Positions 12,346 through 21,091 of a stretch of DNA of 25,919 nt are shown here, one piece after another. The stretch comes from Paulinella micropora (lineage: Eukaryota > Cercozoa > Imbricatea > Euglyphida). The stretch lies in contig BJOX01000046.1 of NCBI GenBank assembly GCA_009731375.1, positions 523,698-549,616 of the forward strand. The letters are read 5' to 3'. Within the stretch, counting starts at the first letter, position 1. Each line of letters begins with the position of its first letter. The notes beneath the pieces are model-generated. The model did not search any database. It saw nothing but the letters and a program-made list of their open reading frames with translations, and was not told where the DNA came from. The position numbers and the translations under genes were made by a program.

Positions 12346-14085
12346 ATGAGCTGTAAATCTTGCTCGTCCAAGCGTCAAAAGAAGGCTGAGACAAGTCAGG
12401 GTGTAAGTCTAGTGGCGCAAGCAGCAGCTAGAGCGTTTTGGTCGCCCGACATAATAAACCTGTGCCTCGAAAAGGCCGCTGGCGAGCCAGAAAATGCAAC
12501 TTTGCTCGTGCGGGCGGGGCTGTATTGCCTTGAACAGTGGGCACGGCATACGCGGGATCCAATCCTCTGGTCCAAATTTACGGAGATGTTGAAGCTGCTG
12601 TCCAAGAAGCGCTGGCACGAAGACCTCGACACGCTCCGCCGCGTGGTGGTGTTGTTCAGAGATCGACATTTACCGTGGGTCGACTTGGCTGCCAGGACCA
12701 AGCTGCTAGCGCATGATCTAAAGACTCCATACAGGGATATCGAGACGCTGTTCAACCGCGACCGCGTGTGTTGGCTGTCGCTAGATAGCAGCCACACCGA
12801 GCTTGTCCAAGCATGCCAATCGATTAACAGCGAGCTGACGCGGCACGCGCTGCAGCTAGCAGGGCTGCCACCACCGATTGTCCACATCAACCAAGTGTTG
12901 GAGTCCTGGGCTAAGGCGCTGGACCAGGCCCTGGAATGGCAGGTCAAGGATAGACACCCAATAGTGCCGCTCCGACCTTGGCCCGCGCTAAAAACAGAAT
13001 TTGCGTATAAAGGGCCCGGCTACCCTTACGCGCTAGGGGGCGACGGTCTAGAAAAAGTTTTCAAGCTGTTTTGGTTGGCGGCAAACAGGTGCCTGCAGCA
13101 GGCCAACAAAGAAGACAAAGAGAAAATGGCATCCGCCAGCGACGGAGACGACGTGTTTACTTATGAAAGATTACGCTCTCAGAAACGCGACGTTCTACCG
13201 ATGGGACCGCTGCCGCCTGCCTTCATCTTTGCCTGGAGCTACGCCGCCAACCTGACGCACAGCGAGTTCGTTGACTGCGCTATCGACTTTCGGGCCCCCG
13301 TGCTGCGCGGCAGTAGCTGGGAGGCAGACGCTCTCGGACAGAGCTGGCCGTTGGCGCTGGGTTGGGACATTCCCATAGAAGTCGCAAACAGTGAGGTCTG
13401 GGTGCTGGCCTGGTGGCTGCGCGAACTGGGCCACATAGACGACTATGATTGGCAGCGCAACGTTGGTTACAAGAACGGATACATCCACTTTGGCATGGAG
13501 CTGATCGAGTCCTACGACTACAAGTTCGGCGGAGTATTTGACGACCAGAGTTCAGATCTTCTGCGTCTTCTCGCCACAGTCCAACAAGGCCGCGCAAAAG
13601 GCCGGGCGCGGCTGCGCGGGCCTTTTGCGCGGCTGTGCCCGCGCAAGCCGCGTTGGAATGTAGGCACAAACAACATCGACATATCGAGCGGGGATCTACA
13701 ACGGTACACTACTTTCTTGGTCTCACACCAAGATCCAAGCGACAACTTTGGTCATGCCATAGTTTTTTTCAAGCAAGGCAACCTTATCTTGGTATATGAC
13801 CCTAGCACGCCTGTCAGCCCTGAAAGGCGCAACAATTTAGCCCAAGCCCTACAAGAACAGAAATTGAACTCTGAAGTCAAGAGTGCGGACGACGGCGCCG
13901 GCGGGCACGACACCGCGGATCAGAACAACGAAGGGAGCTGCGTTTTGCTGTCGTTGGCGCGGGCCTTGCTCGTTACTTTCAGCCAAAACCCAAAAAATGT
14001 ACAGACGGTTTTCACGCAAGATCAGCCATCCCTGGCTGCTCTTGGAATTTATGCTCTGGCAGAAGTTTATAATGACAGATTATGA
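12346..14085 (+). CDS. Large protein with a C-terminal C48/Ulp1-like cysteine protease signature
   Basis: An uninterrupted 579-residue frame from ATG 12346 to TGA 14083-14085. The first 450 or so residues are helical and Trp-rich with no domain I recognise. The C-terminal region carries the ordered catalytic pattern of Ulp1/adenain-type (clan CE) proteases: His470 in NFGHAIVFF, Asp485 in LILVYDP, Gln526 and Cys532 in DQNNEGSC. The spacings (His-Asp 15, Asp-Cys 47, Gln-Cys 6) are close to yeast Ulp1 (17, 49, 6). The usual Trp after the His is Ala, and the usual Asp-Cys-Gly is Ser-Cys-Val, so it is divergent. In adenoviruses, asfarviruses, poxviruses and other large DNA viruses this fold processes core or capsid precursors; a similar maturation role is inferred here. 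It is convergent with the capping-enzyme gene. It could instead be a deSUMOylase-like enzyme or an inactive relative. Confidence 0.65.
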   Translation: MSCKSCSSKRQKKAETSQGVSLVAQAAARAFWSPDIINLCLEKAAGEPENATLLVRAGLYCLEQWARHTRDPILWSKFTEMLKLLSKKRWHEDLDTLRRVVVLFRDRHLPWVDLAARTKLLAHDLKTPYRDIETLFNRDRVCWLSLDSSHTELVQACQSINSELTRHALQLAGLPPPIVHINQVLESWAKALDQALEWQVKDRHPIVPLRPWPALKTEFAYKGPGYPYALGGDGLEKVFKLFWLAANRCLQQANKEDKEKMASASDGDDVFTYERLRSQKRDVLPMGPLPPAFIFAWSYAANLTHSEFVDCAIDFRAPVLRGSSWEADALGQSWPLALGWDIPIEVANSEVWVLAWWLRELGHIDDYDWQRNVGYKNGYIHFGMELIESYDYKFGGVFDDQSSDLLRLLATVQQGRAKGRARLRGPFARLCPRKPRWNVGTNNIDISSGDLQRYTTFLVSHQDPSDNFGHAIVFFKQGNLILVYDPSTPVSPERRNNLAQALQEQKLNSEVKSADDGAGGHDTADQNNEGSCVLLSLARALLVTFSQNPKNVQTVFTQDQPSLAALGIYALAEVYNDRL

Positions 14086-14215
14086 CAAAATGGTACTTTC
14101 CACAGCCCAGGAGCCCGTGTCGACTGTGAGGGCAAGAACCGTCGGCATGTTTAAGGCATTGCCCCACCAAGATCATTTAAAGGATGTTCTGGGCGCCCTT
14201 GGACCGCGCCTGTGA
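14072..14215 (+). CDS. Small overlapping open frame, 47 residues
   Basis: The ATG at 14072-14074 lies inside the last codons of the protease gene in another frame, overlapping it by 14 nt, and runs 47 codons to TGA 14213-14215. The product begins MTDYDKMVLSTAQEPVS and ends DVLGALGPRL. It has no domain and no membrane segment. Short overlaps like this are common between adjacent viral genes, but it could also be a chance frame or a displaced C-terminal extension of the protease. Confidence 0.3.
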   Translation: MTDYDKMVLSTAQEPVSTVRARTVGMFKALPHQDHLKDVLGALGPRL

Positions 14216-14363
14216 CTTGTTTAGGGCCCGGCACGCTCTAAAGCTAGGGGTTTAAGATTTTTTTTTGCAGAGAGGGCTGAGTCACCCCCCTCCTCCTCCT
14301 CCTCCCTCTCCCCCCTCACACCCGGACACTTAATTTCCAAAAAATTCCTTTAACACCAAAGTT
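14216..14363. other. Convergent intergenic spacer
   Basis: A short spacer between the convergent protease and capping-enzyme genes, with a T run ending GCAG (14261-14272) and a (CTC)n patch. Confidence 0.6.
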
Positions 14364-14368
14364 TTATT
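14363..14368 (-). terminator. AATAAA polyadenylation signal of the capping-enzyme gene
   Basis: Plus-strand TTTATT at 14363-14368 reads AATAAA on the minus strand, at the very end of the capping-enzyme coding region. Confidence 0.45.
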
Positions 14369-16046
14369 TTATTGTTGTTGTTGCTGCTGTTGTGGATCCG
14401 GTAGCCTTTTGTTCGTCCATGGGCGGTTGCAGCAGGGCCAGGACGTCTTCCAGCCCGACCCCCGCCGCGGAGGCGCGCGCAGCGCTTGCATAGCGGTCGT
14501 GTGGAAATTCGGCTGGTCCTTTTGGCGCCTGACCAGCAGGTGCGGGGCGCCCGCGCCAGTGCGCTGGATTTCCCAGATGCCGGCCACTGACGCGGGCGCC
14601 ACGGCCGCATTGAAAAGTGTCAGGCTAGCGCCCAAACGACCTCCTTTGGTGACGGGCGCCAGCTCGTTCTGTGGGACCGAGTACGCGAGCCCGACGTGAG
14701 TCACGCCCTCGTGGTGGTGGCAGCCAGTGAGTCGCAAATAAAGCTTGCGGGGCGGTAGCCCCGCCCTCTGGCGCATCAGTTCCTCTACGACCTGCTGGGG
14801 CGTTGCCACAACCGGGGGGCCACCCGTTGCGGTGCGCCCGCCGCCGCCAGGCTTCCGGAGCCAGCGCACGGGCCACTTGGCGCTGTCCGCAGTGTGTTGA
14901 TCGTGCGGCAGGCTTTCCAACACGAAGGAGGACGGCACCCAGGAACCCTTGGCCCGGTTGTACACGCGTTCTCCCCAGGCCCCGGCAGTACGGACGCGCG
15001 TGGGAAGACCAGCGGTGCCTCGCTCTTGGGCGCACAGAACGACTCCTCCGAACTGTCGGTCGGCGGCGTGTGCGCCGACCAGACCGACCAGTACTGCTTG
15101 AGCAGCGCACCGGCCACGGCGGGCGTCAGCGCCCTGTCAAAGAAAATCTCTTGGTGCAGCCGCAGTGGAGAGTGCGGCGCCGGCGGCACGGGCGCCCTGG
15201 CGCAGAGTGCGGCGCGGGGGCCCCTGGTGAGCACGAGCTCCAGATCTACGGTTGGGCTGAATTTCCACTTACAAAGGCCCTGTTGCACACCACCGCGGTA
15301 AGCGGCGCCTGCCTCCGAAAAGATGAGACCATCGACCGGAACTCTGTACTCGCCCTGGTCGAAATACCAGCCGCCGCCGCTGTTGGGCTGGAGGGTGGCC
15401 AGCTTGCCGGCAGCCTCGTTTAGCGGAAAGAATTCTTTGCCTGCCAGGGTGCGCAGCGTCTGGCATTTGCCGTCCTTGGCCAGGCTAGCCAGGAACAGGT
15501 CGCGCAGCCAAAGCCGCCGAGAGAAGGGCAGCCCAAACAGCGACTGCGGTCCGTACGCTAACAGGTCGCAAACGCGCAACAAACGAGCGTTGGTGCCGGC
15601 GTTCTGGACCAACTCTGCATCTAGCAGAAAAAACGACTGCATTTGGCCGTCGCTGTCGAACGGGGCGTCCGGCTCTACGTCCTCCACGTACGGCCTTTCT
15701 CGCTTAATAAAAAACACTTGCCCCGCAAAAACATTACAAGCACACGCACGCCGTCTTCCTTAGGCGCCACGAGCCAGTCGCCGCTCCCCTTGCATATCAA
15801 GCCTAGTTCATGTGCACACAGGTCCCGGGGCATGGCAAATAATCTGTCGGGAGATGCATGTTCATCCAGCCCTAGCATGGCCAGCGCCAGCGACAGCAGG
15901 TGGCTTCGCAACGTCTCCATTTCTACCACAGTGTCCTGTCTGAGCCAGTGACCGTCGTCCAATTGCCAGCTAGCTCTGCGCAAGCGCTCCAGCTCTCTAA
16001 TTCCCAGGAGCGCGGCTTTGTGGGGTTTGCCCTCGGTTAGCAGCGG
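14364..16046 (-). pseudogene. mRNA-capping enzyme, GTP:RNA guanylyltransferase (frame-broken, 5' end in gap)
   Basis: Minus-strand coding runs from the gap edge at 16046 down to about 14364. All the nucleotidyltransferase motifs occur in order: motif I APKEDGVRVLVMF (Lys codon 15759-15761, the residue expected to carry GMP); motif III FFLLDAELV (about 15630-15604); motif IIIa around CDLLAYGPQSL with LPFSRRLWLRD; motif IV VDGLIF (about 15338-15318); motif V CKWKFSPTVDLEL (about 15273-15241); motif VI VRRQKDQPNFHTTAMQAL (about 14535-14482), where the usual motif VI Asp is Gln. The W-K and TVD pattern of motif V and the PN of motif VI favour a capping enzyme over a DNA ligase. The enzyme transfers GMP to the 5' diphosphate end of mRNA. 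The frame changes at a T6 run (about 15710), at a G-rich spot (about 14980), and possibly at a C5 run (about 14460), so the gene is decayed or carries indel errors. Any triphosphatase domain would be in the gap. Confidence 0.8.
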
Positions 16047-16542
16047 NNNNNNNNNNNNNNNNNNNNNNNNNNNNNNNNNNNNNNNNNNNNNNNNNNNNNN
16101 NNNNNNNNNNNNNNNNNNNNNNNNNNNNNNNNNNNNNNNNNNNNNNNNNNNNNNNNNNNNNNNNNNNNNNNNNNNNNNNNNNNNNNNNNNNNNNNNNNNN
16201 NNNNNNNNNNNNNNNNNNNNNNNNNNNNNNNNNNNNNNNNNNNNNNNNNNNNNNNNNNNNNNNNNNNNNNNNNNNNNNNNNNNNNNNNNNNNNNNNNNNN
16301 NNNNNNNNNNNNNNNNNNNNNNNNNNNNNNNNNNNNNNNNNNNNNNNNNNNNNNNNNNNNNNNNNNNNNNNNNNNNNNNNNNNNNNNNNNNNNNNNNNNN
16401 NNNNNNNNNNNNNNNNNNNNNNNNNNNNNNNNNNNNNNNNNNNNNNNNNNNNNNNNNNNNNNNNNNNNNNNNNNNNNNNNNNNNNNNNNNNNNNNNNNNN
16501 NNNNNNNNNNNNNNNNNNNNNNNNNNNNNNNNNNNNNNNNNN
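16047..16542. other. N gap of 496 bp
   Basis: Unknown sequence. It should hold the 5' end of the capping-enzyme gene and possibly its promoter, which would be divergent to the following membrane-protein gene. Confidence 0.99.
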
Positions 16543-16589
16543 GGGTTGTGGTGGGAAGAAAACAAAAAACAAAACGCAAGCAAGCTTTT

Positions 16590-16618
16590 ATAATATATAT
16601 TTCTTTTCTTTGACGCAG
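16590..16618 (+). promoter_or_regulatory. TATA-like and acceptor-like tract before the membrane-protein gene
   Basis: TTATAATATATATTTC followed by TTTTCTTTGACGCAG ending at 16618. It could be a TATA element, a 3' splice site, or both. Confidence 0.35.
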
Positions 16619-16670
16619 TGACAAAAATTTTGACAAAGCCACACAAAGGAGTGCGGAGGGGGGGTGAAAG

Positions 16671-17317
16671 GTGTGGGGAGAAAATGCAGGCTCTGGCTGG
16701 TTGGCTCCAGCCGCTGCGGACGCAATACAGGGCGAGCAATCAGCGCCCTTCGCGGTCATACTTGAATCTCAGGCCATTGGAATCTTCTGCCTGTTCGTGT
16801 TGATGCTGCAGAACCGTCGCCCTGTGTTGGTCACAGGAGAAAAAGCTCTTTTTCTCCTGTGCGTTTCGTTCTGGTGGGCTCGGTACACCCTGCATTTGAC
16901 CGCCGACTTTCCCTGGCAGAGACGTCTAGACAGGGCCTGGCTCCTGGCTGCACAGCCTTACGCGGCCTTGCTTTTGTTGAGGTGCCAAGCGCCAAGGCTA
17001 CAGCGATTAGTGTGGTATAGCCTGTACTGCCTGCTGGGCATTGCGGCGTAGCAACGGGTGTGCCGTGGACAACTTTAGCGGCAGTGGTCTGGTTGCTTCT
17101 GCTGGCCTGCCTGTTCCGCGGCCGGGTGTGGCTGCCCCTGCTCCTGCTTTCAAGCTCTTGTGTTACTGGTTTCGTCTGGTATACCGAACGGCTTGTGTGG
17201 TGCCTTGCGCTATCCGCTCTATCGGAGGCTGCTTTCTTTCTGTGGTTAGTGAATCAACGAGAGGAGCGGCTGATACTAGCGCAAGGCACAAGAGACACTC
17301 GGTTGGACTACCTCTAA
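16671..17317 (+). pseudogene. Multi-pass (about seven-helix) membrane protein, frame-broken
   Basis: Two adjacent plus-strand frames read as one hydrophobic protein. The first (16671-17051) holds likely helices around IGIFCLFVLML, ALFLLCVSFWWARYTL, WLLAAQPYAALLLL and LVWYSLYCLLGIAA. It stops at TAG 17049-17051. The second (about 17054-17317) holds LAAVVWLLLLACLF, WLPLLLLSSSCVTGFVW and LVWCLALSALSEAAFFLWLV, then a charged tail. That gives seven hydrophobic segments in about 210 residues. The first frame lacks an early ATG; an ATG at 16684 is in another frame, so a second break near the start is likely. Seven helices recall GPCR-like or rhodopsin-like proteins, but the last helix has no Lys for retinal and I see no GPCR motif, so I make no functional call. 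It lies just before the glycoprotein gene. Confidence 0.5.
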
Positions 17318-17841
17318 CCCTATTAGGTTCCGGAGCTTGCAAAGCTTTATCCCCGCCGATAATCTCGACGAAGACTCGGACGATGAAACAAACACCTTAC
17401 TTTGAAATCTGCACCAGGTCTACTAGACGCACAATTGAGCACAGACCAAAGGAGCTAGGCACAAAACAAGTACGGGGGGGGGGGGNNNNNNNNNNNNNNN
17501 NNNNNNNNNNNNNNNNNNNNNNNNNNNNNNNNNNNNNNNNNNNNNNNNNNNNNNNNNNNNNNNNNNNNNNNNNNNNNNNNNNNNNNNNNNNNNNNNNNNN
17601 NNNNNNNNNNNNNNNNNNNNNNNNNNNNNNNNNNNNNNNNNNNNNNNNNNNNNNNNNNNNNNNNNNNNNNNNNNNNNNNNNNNNNNNNNNNNNNNNNNNN
17701 NNNNNNNNNNNNNNNNNNNNNNNNNNNNNNNNNNNNNNNNNNNNNNNNNNNNNNNNNNNNNNNNNNNNNNNNNNNNNNNNNNNNNNNNNNNNNNNNNNNN
17801 NNNNNNNNNNNNNNNNGGGGGGGGGGGGGGGGGGGGGGGAA

Positions 17842-17872
<31 letters not shown>

Positions 17873-18381
17873 GCTATTTCTCTCTTCTCTCTCGCACCAG
17901 GGGCAAAAAGTTGAGCAGCAGAGAAAAACAAGGGAAGGGTGAGGGGGGAGGGGAGGGGGGAAGGGGAAGGTTGGTAAAAAAAAAAAGAAGTTGTTTGCGC
18001 GGGAGGGTCTAAGGAGCAGAAACAAAGGCGGTACAAAATGAAACCGACAACGAAATCTGTCTCTGTGCACAGTAAAAGAACAAGGAGACAAAAAAAATTT
18101 AAAGGAAAACAAATTGTAGCCAGGGGGGGAGGGAGGGGGGGGGCCAATCTTAGCCTCTCAATCGTTTCCTGCTATTTCTTGGTTATCTTTGCCTATCCCT
18201 TGCTTGTTCTTTGCCTCTTTGGTTTCTCTCCCTCTCTGTTTGTCGGTCCCTGGCTTTTCCTTTTTTTGGGGGGAATCCGACACACGCACAAAACCCTTCC
18301 CCACCCCCCATTTCCCAAAAAAAACCTCCGTTCCTTGCCTTGTGTTATGATTTACATGCAAGGGGCTTTGTAAATGTCTAA
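17318..18381. other. Intergenic region with poly-G and N gap (17486-17816)
   Basis: Unique sequence to 17473, poly-G, 331 N, then more poly-G (17817-17868), purine-rich DNA and pyrimidine-rich DNA. The plus-strand frame across it is held open by poly-G and N only. No gene is supported. Confidence 0.7.
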
Positions 18382-20678
18382 GCTACGCTTTACCTGGTTC
18401 TGGAGAATTTCCTTTGGCTCTGGTTACTAGCAACACGTACGTGCGCCTTCTGTCCGTGCATATTCATATGCGCGGCGCGTTCCCGATACCAGAGTAGCAA
18501 ACTTTACAGACCAGTGTTTCCATCGCACGCCCTGCAAGCTACTTGGTCTGCGTCCCCGCCGGGCACGCCTCCCGTGTCGAAGACTCCTCCCGTGTCGAAG
18601 ACGCCTCCCGTGTCGAAGACGCCTTCGGTGTCGACGACGCCTTCGGTGTCGAAGACGCCTTCGATGTCGAAGACGCCTACTGTCTCAACCGCGCCTTCGG
18701 TGTCAACGACGCCTCCTGTCTCGGGCACGCCTTCGGTGTCGAAGACGCCTCCTGTCTCAACCGCGCCTTCCGTGTCAACGACGCCTTCGGTGTCGAAGAC
18801 GCCTCCCGTGTCGAAGACGCCTCCTGTCTCCGGCACGCCTTCGGTGTCGAAGACGCCTGCTGTCTCAACCGCGCCTTCCGTGCCAACGACGTCTTCCGTG
18901 TCAACCGCGCCTTCGGTGTCCAAGACGCGTTCGGTGTCAACGACGCCTTCGGTGTCGAAGACGCCTGCTGTCTCAACCGCGCCTTCCGTGTCAACGACGT
19001 CTTCCGTGTCAACCGCGCCTTCGGTGTCCAAGACGCGTTCGGTGTCAACGACGCCTTCGGTGTCGAAGACGCCTCCTGTCTCCGACACGCCTTCCGTGTC
19101 AACGACGCCCTCCGTGTCAACGACGTCTTCCGTGTCAACCGCGCCTTCGGTGTCAACGACACCTGCTGTCTCAACCGCGCCTTCCGTGTCGACGTCAGCC
19201 TTCCCATTGACGTTGCAGTCAGCTTCCGTGTCCCCGTCTGCAATCCCTGCTGTTTGCACAGCGCCCGTTGACGGTTACAACAGCAGCCAGTGCGGCCCCG
19301 TGCCGGGTCCCGCCGACGAAATCCTGCCCAACGCAGCCTGGCCCTCGCCGTGGCTTGAGAGCACGAGCGTGCGGGTAGCAGCTCCCTTCGTCTCCCTACG
19401 GCTTTTAGTGTCGGTGCCCCAGCCCTGGGGTACGCTGAACGCAGTTTTGGTGCACCCGGATAATTGCACCAATAGCACGGTAGCTATGCAAAGCTCGGAA
19501 CCGGCTGGTTGTTTTTTTGGCACTGTCTGGCAAGCAACGGTAGGCCTGACTTGCAGTTGTAGAGACTATGGTGCGCTTGTGCTGCTGCTACGTTCGAGCT
19601 GTGCCAACGAAGCCTCCCTCACCATTGACATACCGTTTTCGGCCTTGAACTACACCACGGCCTGAGCCGAGGCCTTAATTACATCTTGGGGTGTAGACAT
19701 TGCAAACAACGAGATCTGGAGCACAATAGAATTTCTCACCGGCTTCCACACTTCTCTCTGGCCCTGGCCGCTGGATCCAGCGCCAGGCGACGGGCTCTTC
19801 TGGGGCAGGGGAGATCTAGCCACCTCGGGACTTTGCCAGCCCGACGTCGTCAGTTGCACTCAGCGCTGGTCCAGCCACGCCAGGCTCCTGGCCTGTGCGG
19901 GCGGGGCTTCGACCCTGCGCTATTTGCTTGGTTACGATAACCAGAACAGCACCGGGAGCGGTGCGGCCAACGTGGAATTCGCCTTCCAGCCCCAGAACTG
20001 GTGCTCGCTGGTCTGGCTTAACGAGGCTAACTTGTCTCTCTCGCTCTCCACCGGCAATGTTTCTGGCTGTGTGCCAGCCCAGCTGCCCCAGACCTTGGCA
20101 CTAGGCGCAAATAACCTGTTCGGGCGCACCTGTTGGCTGGCAAGTTCCGACAGCGCTTATCTACTCACGCCCACCCAGTTTTGGCTGCAGATCTGGGAGG
20201 AGAATGCTGGCGACCCCGCTGTTCTGCTGGCCTCGGCGGGCGGGTGGGTCAACGACACGCAAGCATCCCTTGCCTGCACCTTTTTTTGTTTGGACAATCC
20301 CTTGGCTAACATTAGCTGGCGGTGGCCAAATTCTACGCTCTGGCTGGTGCTGCGCGTAGAATTTGCCCTGGAACTATCTATCTATCTATACCCCGCCGAC
20401 GACGGATGCTGGCGACAACTGCCGCCAGCGCCCGTCGCAGGGTGTTCCTGGCGCGCTCACAAGCCGCCAGCCAATTGCTACAGCCGGCGACTGGGCGGCG
20501 GCAGCGCGGCCTGGAGATTCTGGGCGTGTGCCTGTTACTTGCTTTCTGCCTCCTGGCCTGGTTTGTTTCTGTAGCCAGAAAAAAGATCACCAACAAGACA
20601 GATAATAATACTTTTGACGACTGTGCCAGGCGGCCTAGCGACGAGCTTTCTACGCTGGACCCCTGGAATGATTATTAA
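18382..20678 (+). pseudogene. Mucin-like type I membrane glycoprotein, with an internal stop and a frame break
   Basis: One frame is open from 18382 with no ATG; it begins with a hydrophobic run (LWLWLLATRT and CPCIFICAA) like a signal peptide, and an ATG at 18374 sits in another frame. About 34 six-residue Ser/Thr/Pro repeats follow (SVSKTP, PVSTAP, SVSTTP; 18575-19190), a likely O-glycosylated stalk. A Cys-rich ectodomain comes next with many N-glycosylation sequons (NCT, NST, NYT, NLS, NVS, NDT, NIS). TGA at 19663-19665 interrupts this frame, but the same frame continues as good protein to about 20500. There a switch near a GGC repeat leads to a membrane anchor (ILGVCLLLAFCLLAWFVSVA), a KK stop-transfer and a short acidic tail ending at TAA 20676-20678. 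The layout fits a viral surface glycoprotein. No fold is recognised, and attachment or entry roles are inference. Confidence 0.65.
18575..19190 (+). repeat. 18 bp coding minisatellite in the glycoprotein stalk
   Basis: About 34 tandem 18 bp units (consensus near GTGTCGAAGACGCCTTCG) encode six residues each. A six-unit block starting at about 18857 is repeated at about 18965 with one visible base difference, showing higher-order duplication of 108 bp. Because the unit length is a multiple of three and stops are absent, other frames on both strands are also open (for example 18504-19259 minus). These are artefacts. Confidence 0.95.
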
Positions 20679-20906
20679 TATGAACTGTCCAAGGATTTCC
20701 CTCAATTTCTTTTTTTTGGCTTGGGGGGGGAGGGGGGGGGTAAAAGTAAAACAAAAAAAAAACAAGAGGAGGCCGCGTATTTAAGGGCGGGATTCAAGTG
20801 ATCCGTAAAAAAAACTAACTAACAAATTTTTGTTTTTCACTTGTGGTCTTTTAATTGTCTTCTTTTTTTCTTACAAAAAGTCGCTTAACAACAACAGAAA
20901 ACGTAG
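20679..20906. other. Convergent intergenic spacer
   Basis: It contains a T run, a G run, an A run, GTATTTAAGGG at about 20777, and on the minus strand an ATTAAA-type signal (20850-20855) that could end the transcript of the gene stopping at 20907. Confidence 0.55.
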
Positions 20907-21091
20907 CTAGTCCGGCGGAATAAAAGTAGCAACCGGCACCTGGTCCGACTCTGCGCTGGCGCCGGGGGAAAGTAAAGATTCGGACAAATCGTCCTCCGCC
21001 GGGAGGGGAGTCTCGGGGCCGGCAACGGCGCGGGGCGGGAGCTGACACACCCAGTCGCCCTCTACGTAGAGGCCGGGCACGGCCTCCCCCC

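Noticed and set aside
14803-15423. Plus-strand open frames opposite the capping enzyme
   Set aside because: They are GC-rich shadows of the minus-strand gene, whose conserved motifs are clear.
17180-17290. Microbial rhodopsin or heliorhodopsin
   Set aside because: The last helix has no Lys for a Schiff base with retinal.
17041-18012. 323-codon plus frame
   Set aside because: It stays open mainly through poly-G and N, and overlaps the hydrophobic membrane-protein frame, which is more convincing.
18504-19259. Minus-strand frame of VDTEG-type repeats
   Set aside because: It is the antisense reading of the 18 bp glycoprotein repeat; only the plus frame continues into Cys-rich, sequon-rich protein.
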